From DATADF01 sp046263155 (GTDB lineage: Bacteria > Actinomycetota > CADDZG01 > WHSQ01), in the NCBI GenBank assembly GCA_046263155.1, contig JBHELF010000107.1, positions 1 through 32,129 on the forward strand: a stretch of 32,129 bases of DNA, in the 5' to 3' direction. Made by a program: the position numbers and the translations under genes. Below the pieces are notes generated by a model. That model made no database searches. It saw only the letters and a list, made by a program, of their open reading frames with translations, and was not told the DNA's origin. Below are positions 1 through 6,548 of the stretch, piece by piece. The stretch's first letter is position 1, and every line of letters starts with the position of its first letter.

Positions 1-450
1 CGGCAAGGGGATGACATCGGCGAGCCACGGCAGTTTCGTGTCCTCGTCGACGCGCTCGTGCTTGACCGTGCCCTCGACCGGAGGCGGCTCCAAGCCCGCC
101 CTCCGGGCCCCCTCGACCCCGACCGGCATCGCCCCGTTCGCCCCGATCACGATCAGGTTCATGAACAACCCCAACGCCCCCAGCCATAACCCCGGCAACC
201 TTCGGTTCATCGCCAGAAAGGCGACCACGGCCACGTTCGACACGATCAGGATCCCCAGCGCCCCCTCACGCGTCAGCCAGGCCGGGGCCCAGATGTCGAA
301 CCCGAGCTGCAAGGCGAGCCCAAAGAAGAGGACGGGCCCGAGCTCGAAACGAGTGGCCGCCAGAGACTGGAGGGATCCGCCCCGAGCGACTGCGAGCGCG
401 CCGGCGATCACGAGTACGAGCGGAAGGATTATCACCGGGCCGCCGAGCAT
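1..450 (-). CDS. DUF5317 family membrane protein (C-terminus off window)
   Basis: The reverse strand is open for 150 codons from an ATG at 450 to the window edge. The translation begins MLGGPVIILPLVLVIAGALA and contains three to four hydrophobic segments. Its middle reads NRRLPGLWLGALGLFMNLIV followed by IGANGAMPV, and it later has TKLPWLADVIPLP. This NRRLPGLW / NxLVIxANGxMPV / LPxLxDxIPLP pattern is what I know from DUF5317 proteins, small multi-pass membrane proteins of unknown function common in Actinobacteria. A GAGGG lies about 8 bases before the ATG. A longer out-of-frame ORF on the same strand (ATG at 469) lacks these features. The stop is beyond base 1, so the last residues are unseen. 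Family call is from memory of the motif; function unknown. Confidence 0.8.
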   Translation of the reverse strand, partial: MLGGPVIILPLVLVIAGALAVARGGSLQSLAATRFELGPVLFFGLALQLGFDIWAPAWLTREGALGILIVSNVAVVAFLAMNRRLPGLWLGALGLFMNLIVIGANGAMPVGVEGARRAGLEPPPVEGTVKHERVDEDTKLPWLADVIPLP

Positions 451-467
451 ACTGAGCGCCCTCAGCC

Positions 468-665
468 ATGAACCCTCACGAGATCTGGCACGTGTTCGTG
501 CTCGGAGCGGCCCTGACAGGCGCGGCGGTCGCCGCTCTCCTCTTTCTTATACCGCTGGCGTTCGATCCTCCTCCTCAGGGCTTTGCCCGGCTGCGCCCGC
601 TCATGAGGGGCATCGTCCTCCTCGTGGCCGCCCTGCTGGTGCTGGAATGGATCGCCATCCACTAG
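468..665 (+). CDS. small two-helix membrane protein
   Basis: A 65-residue ORF, divergent from the DUF5317 gene with only 17 bases between starts. It has two clear hydrophobic segments, roughly residues 8-32 (HVFVLGAALTGAAVAALLFL region) and 46-63 (MRGIVLLVAALLVLEWIAIH), joined by a short basic loop with PPPQGFARLRP. This looks like a helical hairpin in the inner membrane. No Shine-Dalgarno is evident, so the start is uncertain. I do not recognise the family. The reading frame is opposite or shifted to the other ORFs here, and the two well-formed hydrophobic helices are the main support. It could be spurious. Confidence 0.5.
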   Translation: MNPHEIWHVFVLGAALTGAAVAALLFLIPLAFDPPPQGFARLRPLMRGIVLLVAALLVLEWIAIH

Positions 666-723
666 CTGTTGAGTAAGATGAGTCCTGTTGAATCCGATTA
701 GTGGGTGACAAGGAGGAGTGCCC

Positions 724-1092
724 GTGGCAATGACCGAAGAGGCCACCATCGGTATCACCGCCTCGGCCGCGTCCAAGGTCACCGAGCTCTTGGACCGTGA
801 GATCTCCGCGGCCCCCGAGGAGCACGCCGACAAGGAGTACGCGCTCCGAGTGGCCGTACAGCCCGGTGGGTGCGCCGGTCTTCGCTACGCCCTCTACTTC
901 GACGACCGCAAGATGGATGGCGACGTGATCTCGGCCGTCGACGGCGTGGAGATCCGGGTGGACCGCATGAGCGCTCCCTATCTGCGCGGGGCTCAGATCG
1001 ACTATCTCGACACGCTCGAGCAGTCGGGCTTCACGATCAACAACCCGAACGCCAAGGGCTCCTGCGCCTGCGGCGAGTCCGCTCACTTCTAA
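724..1092 (+). CDS. erpA: ErpA/IscA/HesB-type Fe-S cluster carrier protein
   Basis: A 122-residue A-type carrier that would receive and deliver [2Fe-2S]/[4Fe-4S] clusters to apo-proteins in the cytoplasm. It starts with ITASAASKVTELLDRE and carries the three conserved cysteines: Cys50 in QPGGCAGLRYAL, and Cys114 and Cys116 in GSCACGESAHF at the C-terminus. Length matches the family (about 105-125). I choose GTG at 724 because a strong AAGGAGG (710-716) sits 7 bases upstream; GTG 718 would be too close and ATG 730 rather far. It stands alone, 58 bases after the small membrane gene, with no isc/suf genes beside it. ErpA and IscA cannot be told apart by sequence alone here, so the symbol is provisional. 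Confidence 0.9.
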   Translation: MAMTEEATIGITASAASKVTELLDREISAAPEEHADKEYALRVAVQPGGCAGLRYALYFDDRKMDGDVISAVDGVEIRVDRMSAPYLRGAQIDYLDTLEQSGFTINNPNAKGSCACGESAHF

Positions 1093-1179
1093 AACTCCCT
1101 CCCACCTCATTCATTGGGTAGTGGCGTTCTCTATGCGCGCCGTGCATCCCAATGAAACCGGCGCTCGGCCCCCCGGCGA

Positions 1180-1185
1180 TATGAT
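1180..1185 (+). promoter_or_regulatory. -10 box for the SAM-riboswitch transcript
   Basis: TATGAT, five of six matches to TATAAT, ends 4-5 bases before the first paired base of the riboswitch, which would put the transcript start at about 1191. No good -35 hexamer is visible 16-18 bases upstream. Confidence 0.45.
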
Positions 1186-1189
1186 GCCT

Positions 1190-1278
1190 GCGCTCATCTA
1201 GAGCGGGGGAGGGACCGGCCCGTTGATCCCGCCGCAACCACCGAGGGTGGCAGGTGCGAATCCCGGATGGATGAGCGG
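1190..1278 (+). promoter_or_regulatory. SAM riboswitch (SAM-I/SAM-IV superfamily)
   Basis: The segment carries the class hallmarks in order. P1 pairs CGCTCATC (1191-1198) with GATGAGCG (1270-1277). The kink-turn/core consensus is GGAGGGACCGGCCCGTTGA, followed by CCGCAACC. A small P3 hairpin pairs CCACC with GGTGG. The GGTGCGAATCCC core element then precedes the P1 3' strand. These match the S-box consensus for S-adenosylmethionine binding. It lies directly before the split methionine synthase and is followed by an intrinsic terminator, so high SAM should stop transcription. Actinobacteria also use the related SAM-IV form with the same core; I cannot separate the two by eye. Confidence 0.93.
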
Positions 1279-1292
1279 GACGAGATCGAAAC

Positions 1293-1322
1293 GGCCTCTT
1301 CCTCCGGGAGCGAGGCCTTTTT
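1293..1322 (+). terminator. riboswitch-controlled intrinsic terminator
   Basis: GGCCTC (1293-1298) pairs with GAGGCC (1312-1317) around an inner CTCC/GGAG, and TTTTT follows at once (1318-1322). It is placed between the SAM aptamer and the Shine-Dalgarno (GGGAGG, 1327-1332) of the next gene, as expected for a transcription-attenuating switch. Confidence 0.85.
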
Positions 1323-1337
1323 GTTTGGGAGGAAATA

Positions 1338-2315
1338 GTGACGATCGAGACAACCGTCGTGGGGTCCTACCCCAAGCCCCCGGACGAGGGTCGACCTTTC
1401 ACTTTGCGCAAGACGCTCCATGGCATCGAGAGCGGCGCGAAGACCGAAGAGGATCTGCGGCGTGCCTTCGAAGAGCTCGCCGCGGAGGTCATCAAGGAGC
1501 AAGAGGACGCCGGCGTCGACCTCATCACCGACGGCCACGTCCGCTGGGAGGACATCCTCACGCCCTTTGCTCGGGTGTTCGCCGGTTTCGAGATCGGCGG
1601 CCTGCTTCGCTGGTTCGACAACAACGTCTATTACCGCCGCCCGATCTGTGTGGGGCCGGTCGATTGGGCGGGCCCCTCCTCCCTGGACGGGTTCAAGTTC
1701 GCCCACTCGGTCGCGACCAAACCGGTGAAGGCGGTGATCCCGGGACCGGTCAGCTTCGCCCGTCTTTCGATCGACGAGCACTATGGCGATCACGAGAAGT
1801 TCGTCGAAGCCCTGGCGCGCGTGCTGGCCCAGGAAGCCTTCGAGCTGGCGGCCGCGGGCGCCGCGCATATACAAATTGACGAGCCGGCGCTGCTTCAGGC
1901 CCCCGAGGATCTCGCGCTTGCCCGCCGCGCCCTCGACCTCGTCATCGCCGAACTGAAAGACGTGGAGGTCACACTGGCCACCTATTTCGGCGACGCAAAG
2001 CGTCTGGGGGCCGAGCTTTTCGACCTCCCGGCGAGCGTTTTCGCACTTGACTTCATTGCGGGGCCCGAGAACGAGCAGCTGATCGCCGACCTACCGCAGG
2101 GAAAGAAGCTTCAAGCCGGGATAGTCGACGCGCGGAACACAAGGCTCGAGGACACGACCGAGCTCACGCAGACCATCGACAATCTGGCCGCGCAGCTCGG
2201 TGCGGAGCGGCTCCGCGTCGCTCCCTCGGCGGGACTCGAATTCCTTCCACGTGAGAAAGCCAGAGCCAAGCTCCAGCGATTGGGCGAGGCGGCGCAGAAA
2301 GTGAGTGCGAAATGA
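1338..2315 (+). CDS. MetE N-terminal-domain-like protein (split methionine synthase, zinc-less half)
   Basis: A 325-residue TIM-barrel protein of the cobalamin-independent methionine synthase superfamily. It opens with VVGSYPKP and has AHIQIDEPALLQ near residue 177. It is nearly colinear with the next gene's product but lacks the four zinc ligands: His, Cys, Glu and Cys are replaced by Ala214, Tyr216, Asp238 and Ala298. The motifs LATYFGD and GIVDARNTRLED resemble the non-catalytic N-terminal domain of full MetE (TYFG, GVIDGRNIW). I therefore infer a non-catalytic partner that helps bind folate or shape the active site. GTG start at 1338, with GGGAGG 5 bases upstream. It lies under the SAM riboswitch and overlaps the next gene by 4 bases (ATGA), suggesting stoichiometric, coupled synthesis. 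Confidence 0.85.
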   Translation: MTIETTVVGSYPKPPDEGRPFTLRKTLHGIESGAKTEEDLRRAFEELAAEVIKEQEDAGVDLITDGHVRWEDILTPFARVFAGFEIGGLLRWFDNNVYYRRPICVGPVDWAGPSSLDGFKFAHSVATKPVKAVIPGPVSFARLSIDEHYGDHEKFVEALARVLAQEAFELAAAGAAHIQIDEPALLQAPEDLALARRALDLVIAELKDVEVTLATYFGDAKRLGAELFDLPASVFALDFIAGPENEQLIADLPQGKKLQAGIVDARNTRLEDTTELTQTIDNLAAQLGAERLRVAPSAGLEFLPREKARAKLQRLGEAAQKVSAK

Positions 2316-3298
2316 GCGAGCCGAATCTCGCGGGCACAGGCTTGTGGACGACCTCGGTCGGCAGCCTTCCCAAGCCCGACTACCTGACCGCGGCGCGCAG
2401 CCAGTTCGCCCGCGGCGAGATCGATCGTGCCGCGCTGCGCGAGCTGGAGGAGAAGTCCACCCGCGAGTGGATCGACTTCCAGAACTCGATCGAGACCGAT
2501 CTCGTGGTCGACGGCGAGCAGTACCGAGGGGACATGGTGGCCTACTTCGCGGAAGAGATGCCCGGCCTCGAGATCGGGGGCCTCGTCCGCTCCTACGGAA
2601 ACCGTTACTACCGCAAACCCATCGCGACCGGCCCCGTGGGCCGCGACCATCCCATTACCGTCGACTGGTGGAAGTTCGCACAGTCGCTCACCGACAAGCC
2701 CGTGAAGGGGATGCTTACCGGCCCCTACACGATCTGTGATTGGTCTTTCAACGAGCACTATGCGACTCGTCCTGACTTCGTTCTGGACTTAGCGAAGGTC
2801 ATTCGAGACGAGGCCCTCGATCTGGAGCGGGCGGGCGCGAGGTTCATACAGATCGACGAGCCCGCGGCCTCGACGCGCATGGACGAGCTCGACCTCGTCA
2901 TCGAGGCCATGGCGATCGTGACCGAGCCGCTGACGGCCCACACGATCACCCATATCTGCTACGGGGACTTCCATAACGCCTACCCCAAGATGCTTGAGAT
3001 TCCGGTCGATCACATCGACCTCGAGTTCGCCAACTCCGAATACGCACTGCTGGAGGAGTTCTTCGACAATCCGTTCTCGAAGTACATCGGCCTCGGTGTC
3101 GTCGACGTCCATTCGCACGTGATCGAGCCGGTCGAGACGATAGTCGAGGGCATTCGCAAGTCGTTGAAGCACATTCCCGCGGAAAAGATGTTCGTCGATC
3201 CCGATTGCGGCCTGAAGACGCGGTCGGTCGAGGAGGCCAAGACCAAGCTGCGCAACATCAAGCAGGCCGTCGACATCGTGCGGAAGGACCTCGTATAA
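2312..3298 (+). CDS. MetE C-terminal-domain-like methionine synthase (catalytic half)
   Basis: A 328-residue protein of the MetE catalytic-domain family, which transfers a methyl group to zinc-bound homocysteine to make methionine. All expected zinc ligands are present: His214 and Cys216 in THICYGDF, Glu238 in DHIDLEFAN, and Cys299 in VDPDCGLKTR. The substrate-site motif FIQIDEPAAS is at about 179-187. At 328 residues it is only the C-terminal half of E. coli-type MetE (about 750), the other half being supplied by the upstream gene. Methyl donor is unclear: a split MetE could use methyl-folate, while stand-alone core synthases use methyl-corrinoid proteins. ATG at 2312 overlaps the upstream stop. 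SAM-riboswitch control strongly supports a role in methionine supply. Confidence 0.88.
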   Translation: MSEPNLAGTGLWTTSVGSLPKPDYLTAARSQFARGEIDRAALRELEEKSTREWIDFQNSIETDLVVDGEQYRGDMVAYFAEEMPGLEIGGLVRSYGNRYYRKPIATGPVGRDHPITVDWWKFAQSLTDKPVKGMLTGPYTICDWSFNEHYATRPDFVLDLAKVIRDEALDLERAGARFIQIDEPAASTRMDELDLVIEAMAIVTEPLTAHTITHICYGDFHNAYPKMLEIPVDHIDLEFANSEYALLEEFFDNPFSKYIGLGVVDVHSHVIEPVETIVEGIRKSLKHIPAEKMFVDPDCGLKTRSVEEAKTKLRNIKQAVDIVRKDLV

Positions 3299-3313
3299 GG
3301 TTGAAGCAGTAAG

Positions 3314-3406
3314 CCGGGGGAGCCCGGCCGTCGGTAATGACGGCCGGGCTGAGAGGCCACAAGGCGACCCCTCGAACCTGATCGGGTTAAGACCCGCGAA
3401 GGGAGG
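3314..3406 (+). promoter_or_regulatory. TPP (thiamine pyrophosphate) riboswitch
   Basis: The THI-box signature is clear: CCGGGGGAGCCC, a long P3 hairpin (AGCCCGGCCGTC pairing with GACGGCCGGGCT), then CTGAGAGG, then ACCCCTCGAACCTGATCGGG, TTAAGACCCGCGAAGGGAGG. GGGAGG at 3401-3406 ends the conserved 3' core and is also the only good Shine-Dalgarno for the GTG at 3415 (8-base spacing). No terminator hairpin with a T-run lies between aptamer and gene. TPP binding therefore most likely hides the ribosome site, giving translational control. Confidence 0.95.
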
Positions 3407-3414
3407 CAATTCTC

Positions 3415-4827
3415 GTGGCTGACGTTCTGGAGCGAATCGAAGCGCTGCCTGATTTCGGCATCGAGCCCGTTCCCATCCAACACCGGCGGCTGTCGGCCCT
3501 CGACCTCGCGGTTCTGTGGGGAGACCTCGGCATCGGGCTGCTCGTCCTCGTAACCGGCGCGCTGTTGGTGCCCGGCCTCGGGTTTGTAACCGCGCTGTGG
3601 GCCATCCTCATCGGCTCGGTGATCGGAGTTGCCCTGCTCGCGCTCGCCGCAGTAGCCGGCGCCGACCACGGAATTCCAACGATGGTGTTGTTCCGTCCCG
3701 TCTTGGGAGTACGAGGGTCGTGGGTTCCGAGCGCGCTAAATGCTCTGCAGCTGATCGGCTGGACGGCCGTTGGGTTCTGGGCGATGTCGTACGTGGCCGA
3801 TGTCGTGGCTCAGCGCATCTTCGGTTTCTCCGCCCGAGGCCTATGGCTGGCGATCGCCGCAATCGTTTGCACCGCCCTCGCGTGGTGGGGACCCGTCGGT
3901 GTGACTCGGGTCTGGCTCGAACGCTTCGGGGCGTGGCTGATCGCGGGCATCTCCCTCGCGATAACGATTCTGCTTGTCACATCCGATGGGATAGGCGAGG
4001 CGTTGCGCGCTCCCGGCGCCGGCGGCTTTCCCACCTTCGGCCAGGCGCTCGATCTCGTCATAGCGATGCCTATCTCCTGGCTCCCGTTGGTCGCCGACTA
4101 CGGCCGTTTCGCGCGCCGGCCTCGTGCGGCATTCCGCGGGACTTTTGTCGGTTACCTCGTGGCCAACATCTGGCTGTATGCGCTCGGCGCCATGCTCGTG
4201 CTCGGAGCGGGGGCCGCGCCGGATCCCGCCGCGATCGCGGGAGGAATACTCGCAGTGGCAGGGGGCTCCCTCGCCGGATTCTTGTTCCTGCTAGGACTCC
4301 TCGTGGGGGAGACCGACGAAGCCTTCGCCGATATCTACTCCGGAGCCGTTTCGTTGCAGAACATCTGGCCCCGTGCCTCGCAACGCCTGTTGATCGGGGC
4401 GATCTCCGTCATTGGAGTGATCCTGGCCGCGTGGCTGACAATGCAGCGATACGAGGCGTTCCTATTTCTGATCGGCTCGGTCTTCGTTCCGTTGTTCGGC
4501 ATTTTCGCGGCCGACTACTTCGTCATCCGCAGGCGACGGCTGCAGGTCGACTCCCTGTATCAGACGGGCGGCCGCTACTGGTACACCGCGGGAGTTCGTT
4601 GGAGCGCGTTCGCTCCGTGGGTCGTGGGCTTTGCCGTCTATCACTGGATCGCGCCGACGGGGCCCGAATGGTGGACGGGCTTCATGTCGGATGTCTTCGC
4701 CCGCTCGGGCGGCGAGCCGACGGGATGGATGAACGCGTCCCTGCCCTCGTTCGCGCTTTCTTTCCTAGTGGCCCTCGGAATAGGTCGACTATCATCCGAC
4801 CCCATGCCCAAAGGAGAGCCCAGATGA
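3415..4827 (+). CDS. cytX: NCS1-family permease, CytX-like (thiamine-precursor uptake)
   Basis: A 470-residue integral membrane protein with about 12 hydrophobic segments, of the nucleobase:cation symporter-1 family. Recognisable stretches are DLAVLWGDLGIGLLVLVTGA near the N-terminus, HGIPTMVLFRPVLGVRGSW, LNALQLIGWTAVGFWAMS and ISWLPLVADYGRFAR. The HGIPTMV...RPxLGxxGSW and WxPLVADYxRF patterns are typical of cytosine/hydroxymethylpyrimidine carriers. CytX proteins are the members found under TPP riboswitches, and this gene sits directly behind one. It therefore most likely imports HMP or a related pyrimidine thiamine precursor rather than cytosine. GTG start at 3415. The stop overlaps the next gene's ATG (ATGA). 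Confidence 0.85.
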   Translation: MADVLERIEALPDFGIEPVPIQHRRLSALDLAVLWGDLGIGLLVLVTGALLVPGLGFVTALWAILIGSVIGVALLALAAVAGADHGIPTMVLFRPVLGVRGSWVPSALNALQLIGWTAVGFWAMSYVADVVAQRIFGFSARGLWLAIAAIVCTALAWWGPVGVTRVWLERFGAWLIAGISLAITILLVTSDGIGEALRAPGAGGFPTFGQALDLVIAMPISWLPLVADYGRFARRPRAAFRGTFVGYLVANIWLYALGAMLVLGAGAAPDPAAIAGGILAVAGGSLAGFLFLLGLLVGETDEAFADIYSGAVSLQNIWPRASQRLLIGAISVIGVILAAWLTMQRYEAFLFLIGSVFVPLFGIFAADYFVIRRRRLQVDSLYQTGGRYWYTAGVRWSAFAPWVVGFAVYHWIAPTGPEWWTGFMSDVFARSGGEPTGWMNASLPSFALSFLVALGIGRLSSDPMPKGEPR

Positions 4828-5123
4828 ACATCGAAGGCCGCTGCAAAACTTGTGGCAGAACATTTCTGCTGTCGCAGATCGGGAGCGACTCCGATGCGCC
4901 CGGTCGCTGCCCTTTCTGCGGCGCGTATTTCGCCCGCCACTATTCGACGGTCATAGGTGAGGCGGCGGCGGAGGCAGAGGCGGCGGCGTCCCACTTCGCA
5001 CGGGCCCTGAGCCAATTGCGAGGCATGGGCACAGGCTTTGATCTCGACGTCGAAGGACTCCTTCGAGACGTGGCCGATCAGATAAAGGCAACCGAACCTC
5101 GCGCTGCGGACCTAGCTCCCTAA
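4824..5123 (+). CDS. small zinc-ribbon protein
   Basis: A 99-residue protein with an N-terminal zinc ribbon, CKTC (Cys8/Cys11) and CPFC with about 25 residues between, followed by an acidic, alanine-rich helix (EAAAEAEAAASHFARALSQL). The ribbon matches FmdB-like or generic rubredoxin-knuckle ribbons, so nucleic-acid or protein binding is possible. Start ATG 4824 overlaps the cytX stop by four bases and has an AAGGAGAG about 7 bases upstream. In another view this frame is part of a long spurious ORF overlapping cytX; only this terminal part is credible. Function unknown. Translational coupling to cytX suggests co-expression but not necessarily a thiamine role. Confidence 0.75.
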   Translation: MNIEGRCKTCGRTFLLSQIGSDSDAPGRCPFCGAYFARHYSTVIGEAAAEAEAAASHFARALSQLRGMGTGFDLDVEGLLRDVADQIKATEPRAADLAP

Positions 5124-5135
5124 GAGAGGAGAGTC

Positions 5136-5516
5136 GTGGCCGCCGAAGCCGCGCCGCGTCCGGTGAGGGTCTTTGTGGTGAGCGACGACCACGCGATCAT
5201 CAACGAGGCAAAGTTCGGCTTCCCACCTGAGATCGAAGTCTCCGTGGCGAACGATGCTCGGGACGCCTGGACCTTAATGCAGACCAAAACGCCCTCTGCG
5301 GTGATCGTCGATCTCCAAACGGGAAGCGCCGGTGGGTTCGCTCTTGCAAAGGACATGTCGAGCGACGGCCGCCTGGCAAATGTCCCGGTTCTCATCCTGT
5401 TGGAGCGTGATCAAGACGAGTGGATCGCGAAACAAGCGGGAGCCGCGCGCACTCGCAACAAGCGCGACACCTCCGCGGTTATTCGCGACGTTCTCGAGTT
5501 GCTGAAAACCGAGTAA
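5136..5516 (+). CDS. single-domain receiver (REC)-like protein
   Basis: A 126-residue CheY-like fold with alternating strands and helices. The acidic pair is Asp17/Asp18 in VSDDHAI, the likely phospho-acceptor is Asp59 in AVIVDLQTGSAGG, and Lys109 is near the C-terminus where the conserved lysine is expected. The usual Thr/Ser after strand 4 is replaced by Leu (VPVLILLERD), so phosphorylation switching may be altered. There is no output domain. GTG at 5136 follows AGAGGAGAG. It is 12 bases after the zinc-ribbon gene and probably in the same transcript. It may be a stand-alone response regulator or a degenerate receiver. No partner kinase is adjacent. Confidence 0.75.
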   Translation: MAAEAAPRPVRVFVVSDDHAIINEAKFGFPPEIEVSVANDARDAWTLMQTKTPSAVIVDLQTGSAGGFALAKDMSSDGRLANVPVLILLERDQDEWIAKQAGAARTRNKRDTSAVIRDVLELLKTE

Positions 5517-5551
5517 GAGTTCGCGTTCTCTAAAGACGCAGGTCAGCCCCC

Positions 5552-5581
5552 TTGCGCGATTCAAAATTCCACGCGTAGAAT
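5552..5581 (+). promoter_or_regulatory. predicted promoter of the whiB gene
   Basis: TTGCGC (5552-5557) and TAGAAT (5576-5581) are separated by 18 bases, in a locally AT-richer stretch about 75 bases before the whiB start. This is a plausible housekeeping sigma-factor promoter. Confidence 0.5.
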
Positions 5582-5655
5582 TACAACAATGTGATTCGGG
5601 ACGACCTCCGGGCCGTTCCGATCGGTTGGGGAAGACCGAATGGGGAGGGCCGGGG

Positions 5656-5928
5656 ATGCAGCGGATCACAACCAAGTTATTGCAGCCGCTGGAATGGCAG
5701 ACGAAAGCGCGTTGCACCGAGGTCGATCCCGAGATCTTCTTTCCCGAGCGCGGCGGTTCATCGCGCGCCGCGCGTGCAGTGTGTTCGCAATGCGAAGTGC
5801 GACTCGACTGTCTCGAGTACGCGCTCAATAACAAAGAACAGTTTGGAATCTGGGGCGGAACTTCCGAACGTGAGCGCCGTCGTCTACGCAAAGAGAGGAC
5901 ACTGCGACGTCTGCGCGAGGCGTCGTAA
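5656..5928 (+). CDS. WhiB-family iron-sulfur transcriptional regulator
   Basis: A 90-residue Wbl protein, a family confined to Actinobacteria and their phages. It binds a [4Fe-4S] cluster and usually acts with the primary sigma factor's region 4. The four cluster cysteines are visible: Cys20 (TKARCTEVDP), Cys43 and Cys46 (AVCSQC) and Cys52 (RLDCLEYAL), giving C-x22-C-x2-C-x5-C. They are followed by the GIWGGTS turn (64-70) and a very basic C-terminal tail (ERERRRLRKERTLRRLRE) that would bind DNA. I choose ATG 5656 because GGGGAGGG lies 7 bases upstream; a TTG at 5626 would add ten residues without a ribosome site. Which Wbl subclass it belongs to cannot be told by eye. Confidence 0.95.
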   Translation: MQRITTKLLQPLEWQTKARCTEVDPEIFFPERGGSSRAARAVCSQCEVRLDCLEYALNNKEQFGIWGGTSERERRRLRKERTLRRLREAS

Positions 5929-6008
5929 GTAGCGTCATTCGCTAATTGAATGCGGTTTTCCGTACCTAAACGGAGTCCGCTGCGCAAAAATGAATTCTTG
6001 TAAAATAC

Positions 6009-6039
6009 TTGCACGTTGCGCCCGAATCGTGCCTAATAA
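6009..6039 (+). promoter_or_regulatory. possible promoter in the 239-base gap before the H1-like gene
   Basis: The gap 5929-6167 is AT-richer than its surroundings. Within it TTGCAC (6009-6014) and TAATAA (6034-6039) form a weak -35/-10 pair with a 19-base spacer. A TAAAAT at 6001-6006 is an alternative -10. I see no conserved RNA motif or gene in the rest of the gap. Confidence 0.3.
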
Positions 6040-6167
6040 CTCATTGAACGCAAAGTTTCGCGTGCGCGTTCGCGTTTCGTTAAGCAGTAATCGCACGCAA
6101 ACCGCGTGGGATGGGAGTCGAGATCGAAGTTGATCTCGCTGGGGACCACGGAACGGAGGTGACGGGG

Positions 6168-6548
6168 GTGGCAGTCAAAAAGACGACTGGACGCAGGAAG
6201 TCTGCCGCTCGTAAGAGCACGGCTCGTAAGGCAACAGCGCGTAAGAGCACGGCTCGTAAGTCGACGGCACGTAAGAGCACGGCCCGAAAGTCGACGGCTC
6301 GTAAGTCGACCCGCAAGGCACCGGCTCGCAAGAAGACGGCCCGCCGCAAGCCGGCCGCGCGCAAGACCACGGCCCGCAAGGCCACTCGTCGGAAGACGAC
6401 GGCCCGTAAGGCGCCAGCTCGTAAGAAGACCGCGCGTCGTAAGACCGCGGCGCGCAAGACCACGGCCCGCAAGGCCACAGCTCGCAAGGCTCCGGCCCGT
6501 AAGGCCACGCGTCGCAAGACGGCCCGCAAGAGAACGGCCGCTAGGTAG
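6168..6548 (+). CDS. histone H1-like, lysine/arginine-rich DNA-binding protein
   Basis: A 126-residue protein made almost entirely of Lys, Arg, Ala, Thr, Ser and Pro in repeats such as ARKSTARK, ARKATARK, ARKAPARKKTARRK. It resembles the basic tails of eukaryotic H1, of bacterial H1-like proteins and of the C-terminal half of mycobacterial HupB, but it has no HU domain. It should bind DNA non-specifically in the nucleoid. I choose GTG 6168, which has GGAGG (6155-6159) 8 bases upstream. An ATG at 6111 would add 19 acidic residues out of character with the rest. It is monocistronic, ending at a strong terminator. Its last 8 bases overlap the convergent ftcD-like gene. Confidence 0.85.
   Translation: MAVKKTTGRRKSAARKSTARKATARKSTARKSTARKSTARKSTARKSTRKAPARKKTARRKPAARKTTARKATRRKTTARKAPARKKTARRKTAARKTTARKATARKAPARKATRRKTARKRTAAR
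6185..6540 (+). repeat. imperfect tandem repeats encoding ARKxTARK units
   Basis: Degenerate 12-15-base units such as CGTAAGAGCACGGCT recur throughout the H1-like gene. Copies near the 5' end are almost identical, while later ones differ in third positions. This suggests expansion by slippage or unequal recombination under protein-level selection. Confidence 0.7.

Noticed and set aside
11..676. 221-residue plus-strand ORF over the DUF5317 gene
   Set aside because: Low-complexity Ser/Pro/Arg composition with no domain; it is antisense to a protein with clear membrane helices and family motifs.
3516..5123. 535-residue plus-strand ORF
   Set aside because: Its first 1.3 kb is an Arg-rich out-of-frame shadow of cytX. 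Only the last 300 bases (from ATG 4824) encode a credible protein.
6111..6167. N-terminal acidic extension of the H1-like protein from ATG 6111
   Set aside because: No ribosome site before 6111, acidic composition unlike the rest, and a GGAGG sits inside this stretch at the right distance for GTG 6168.
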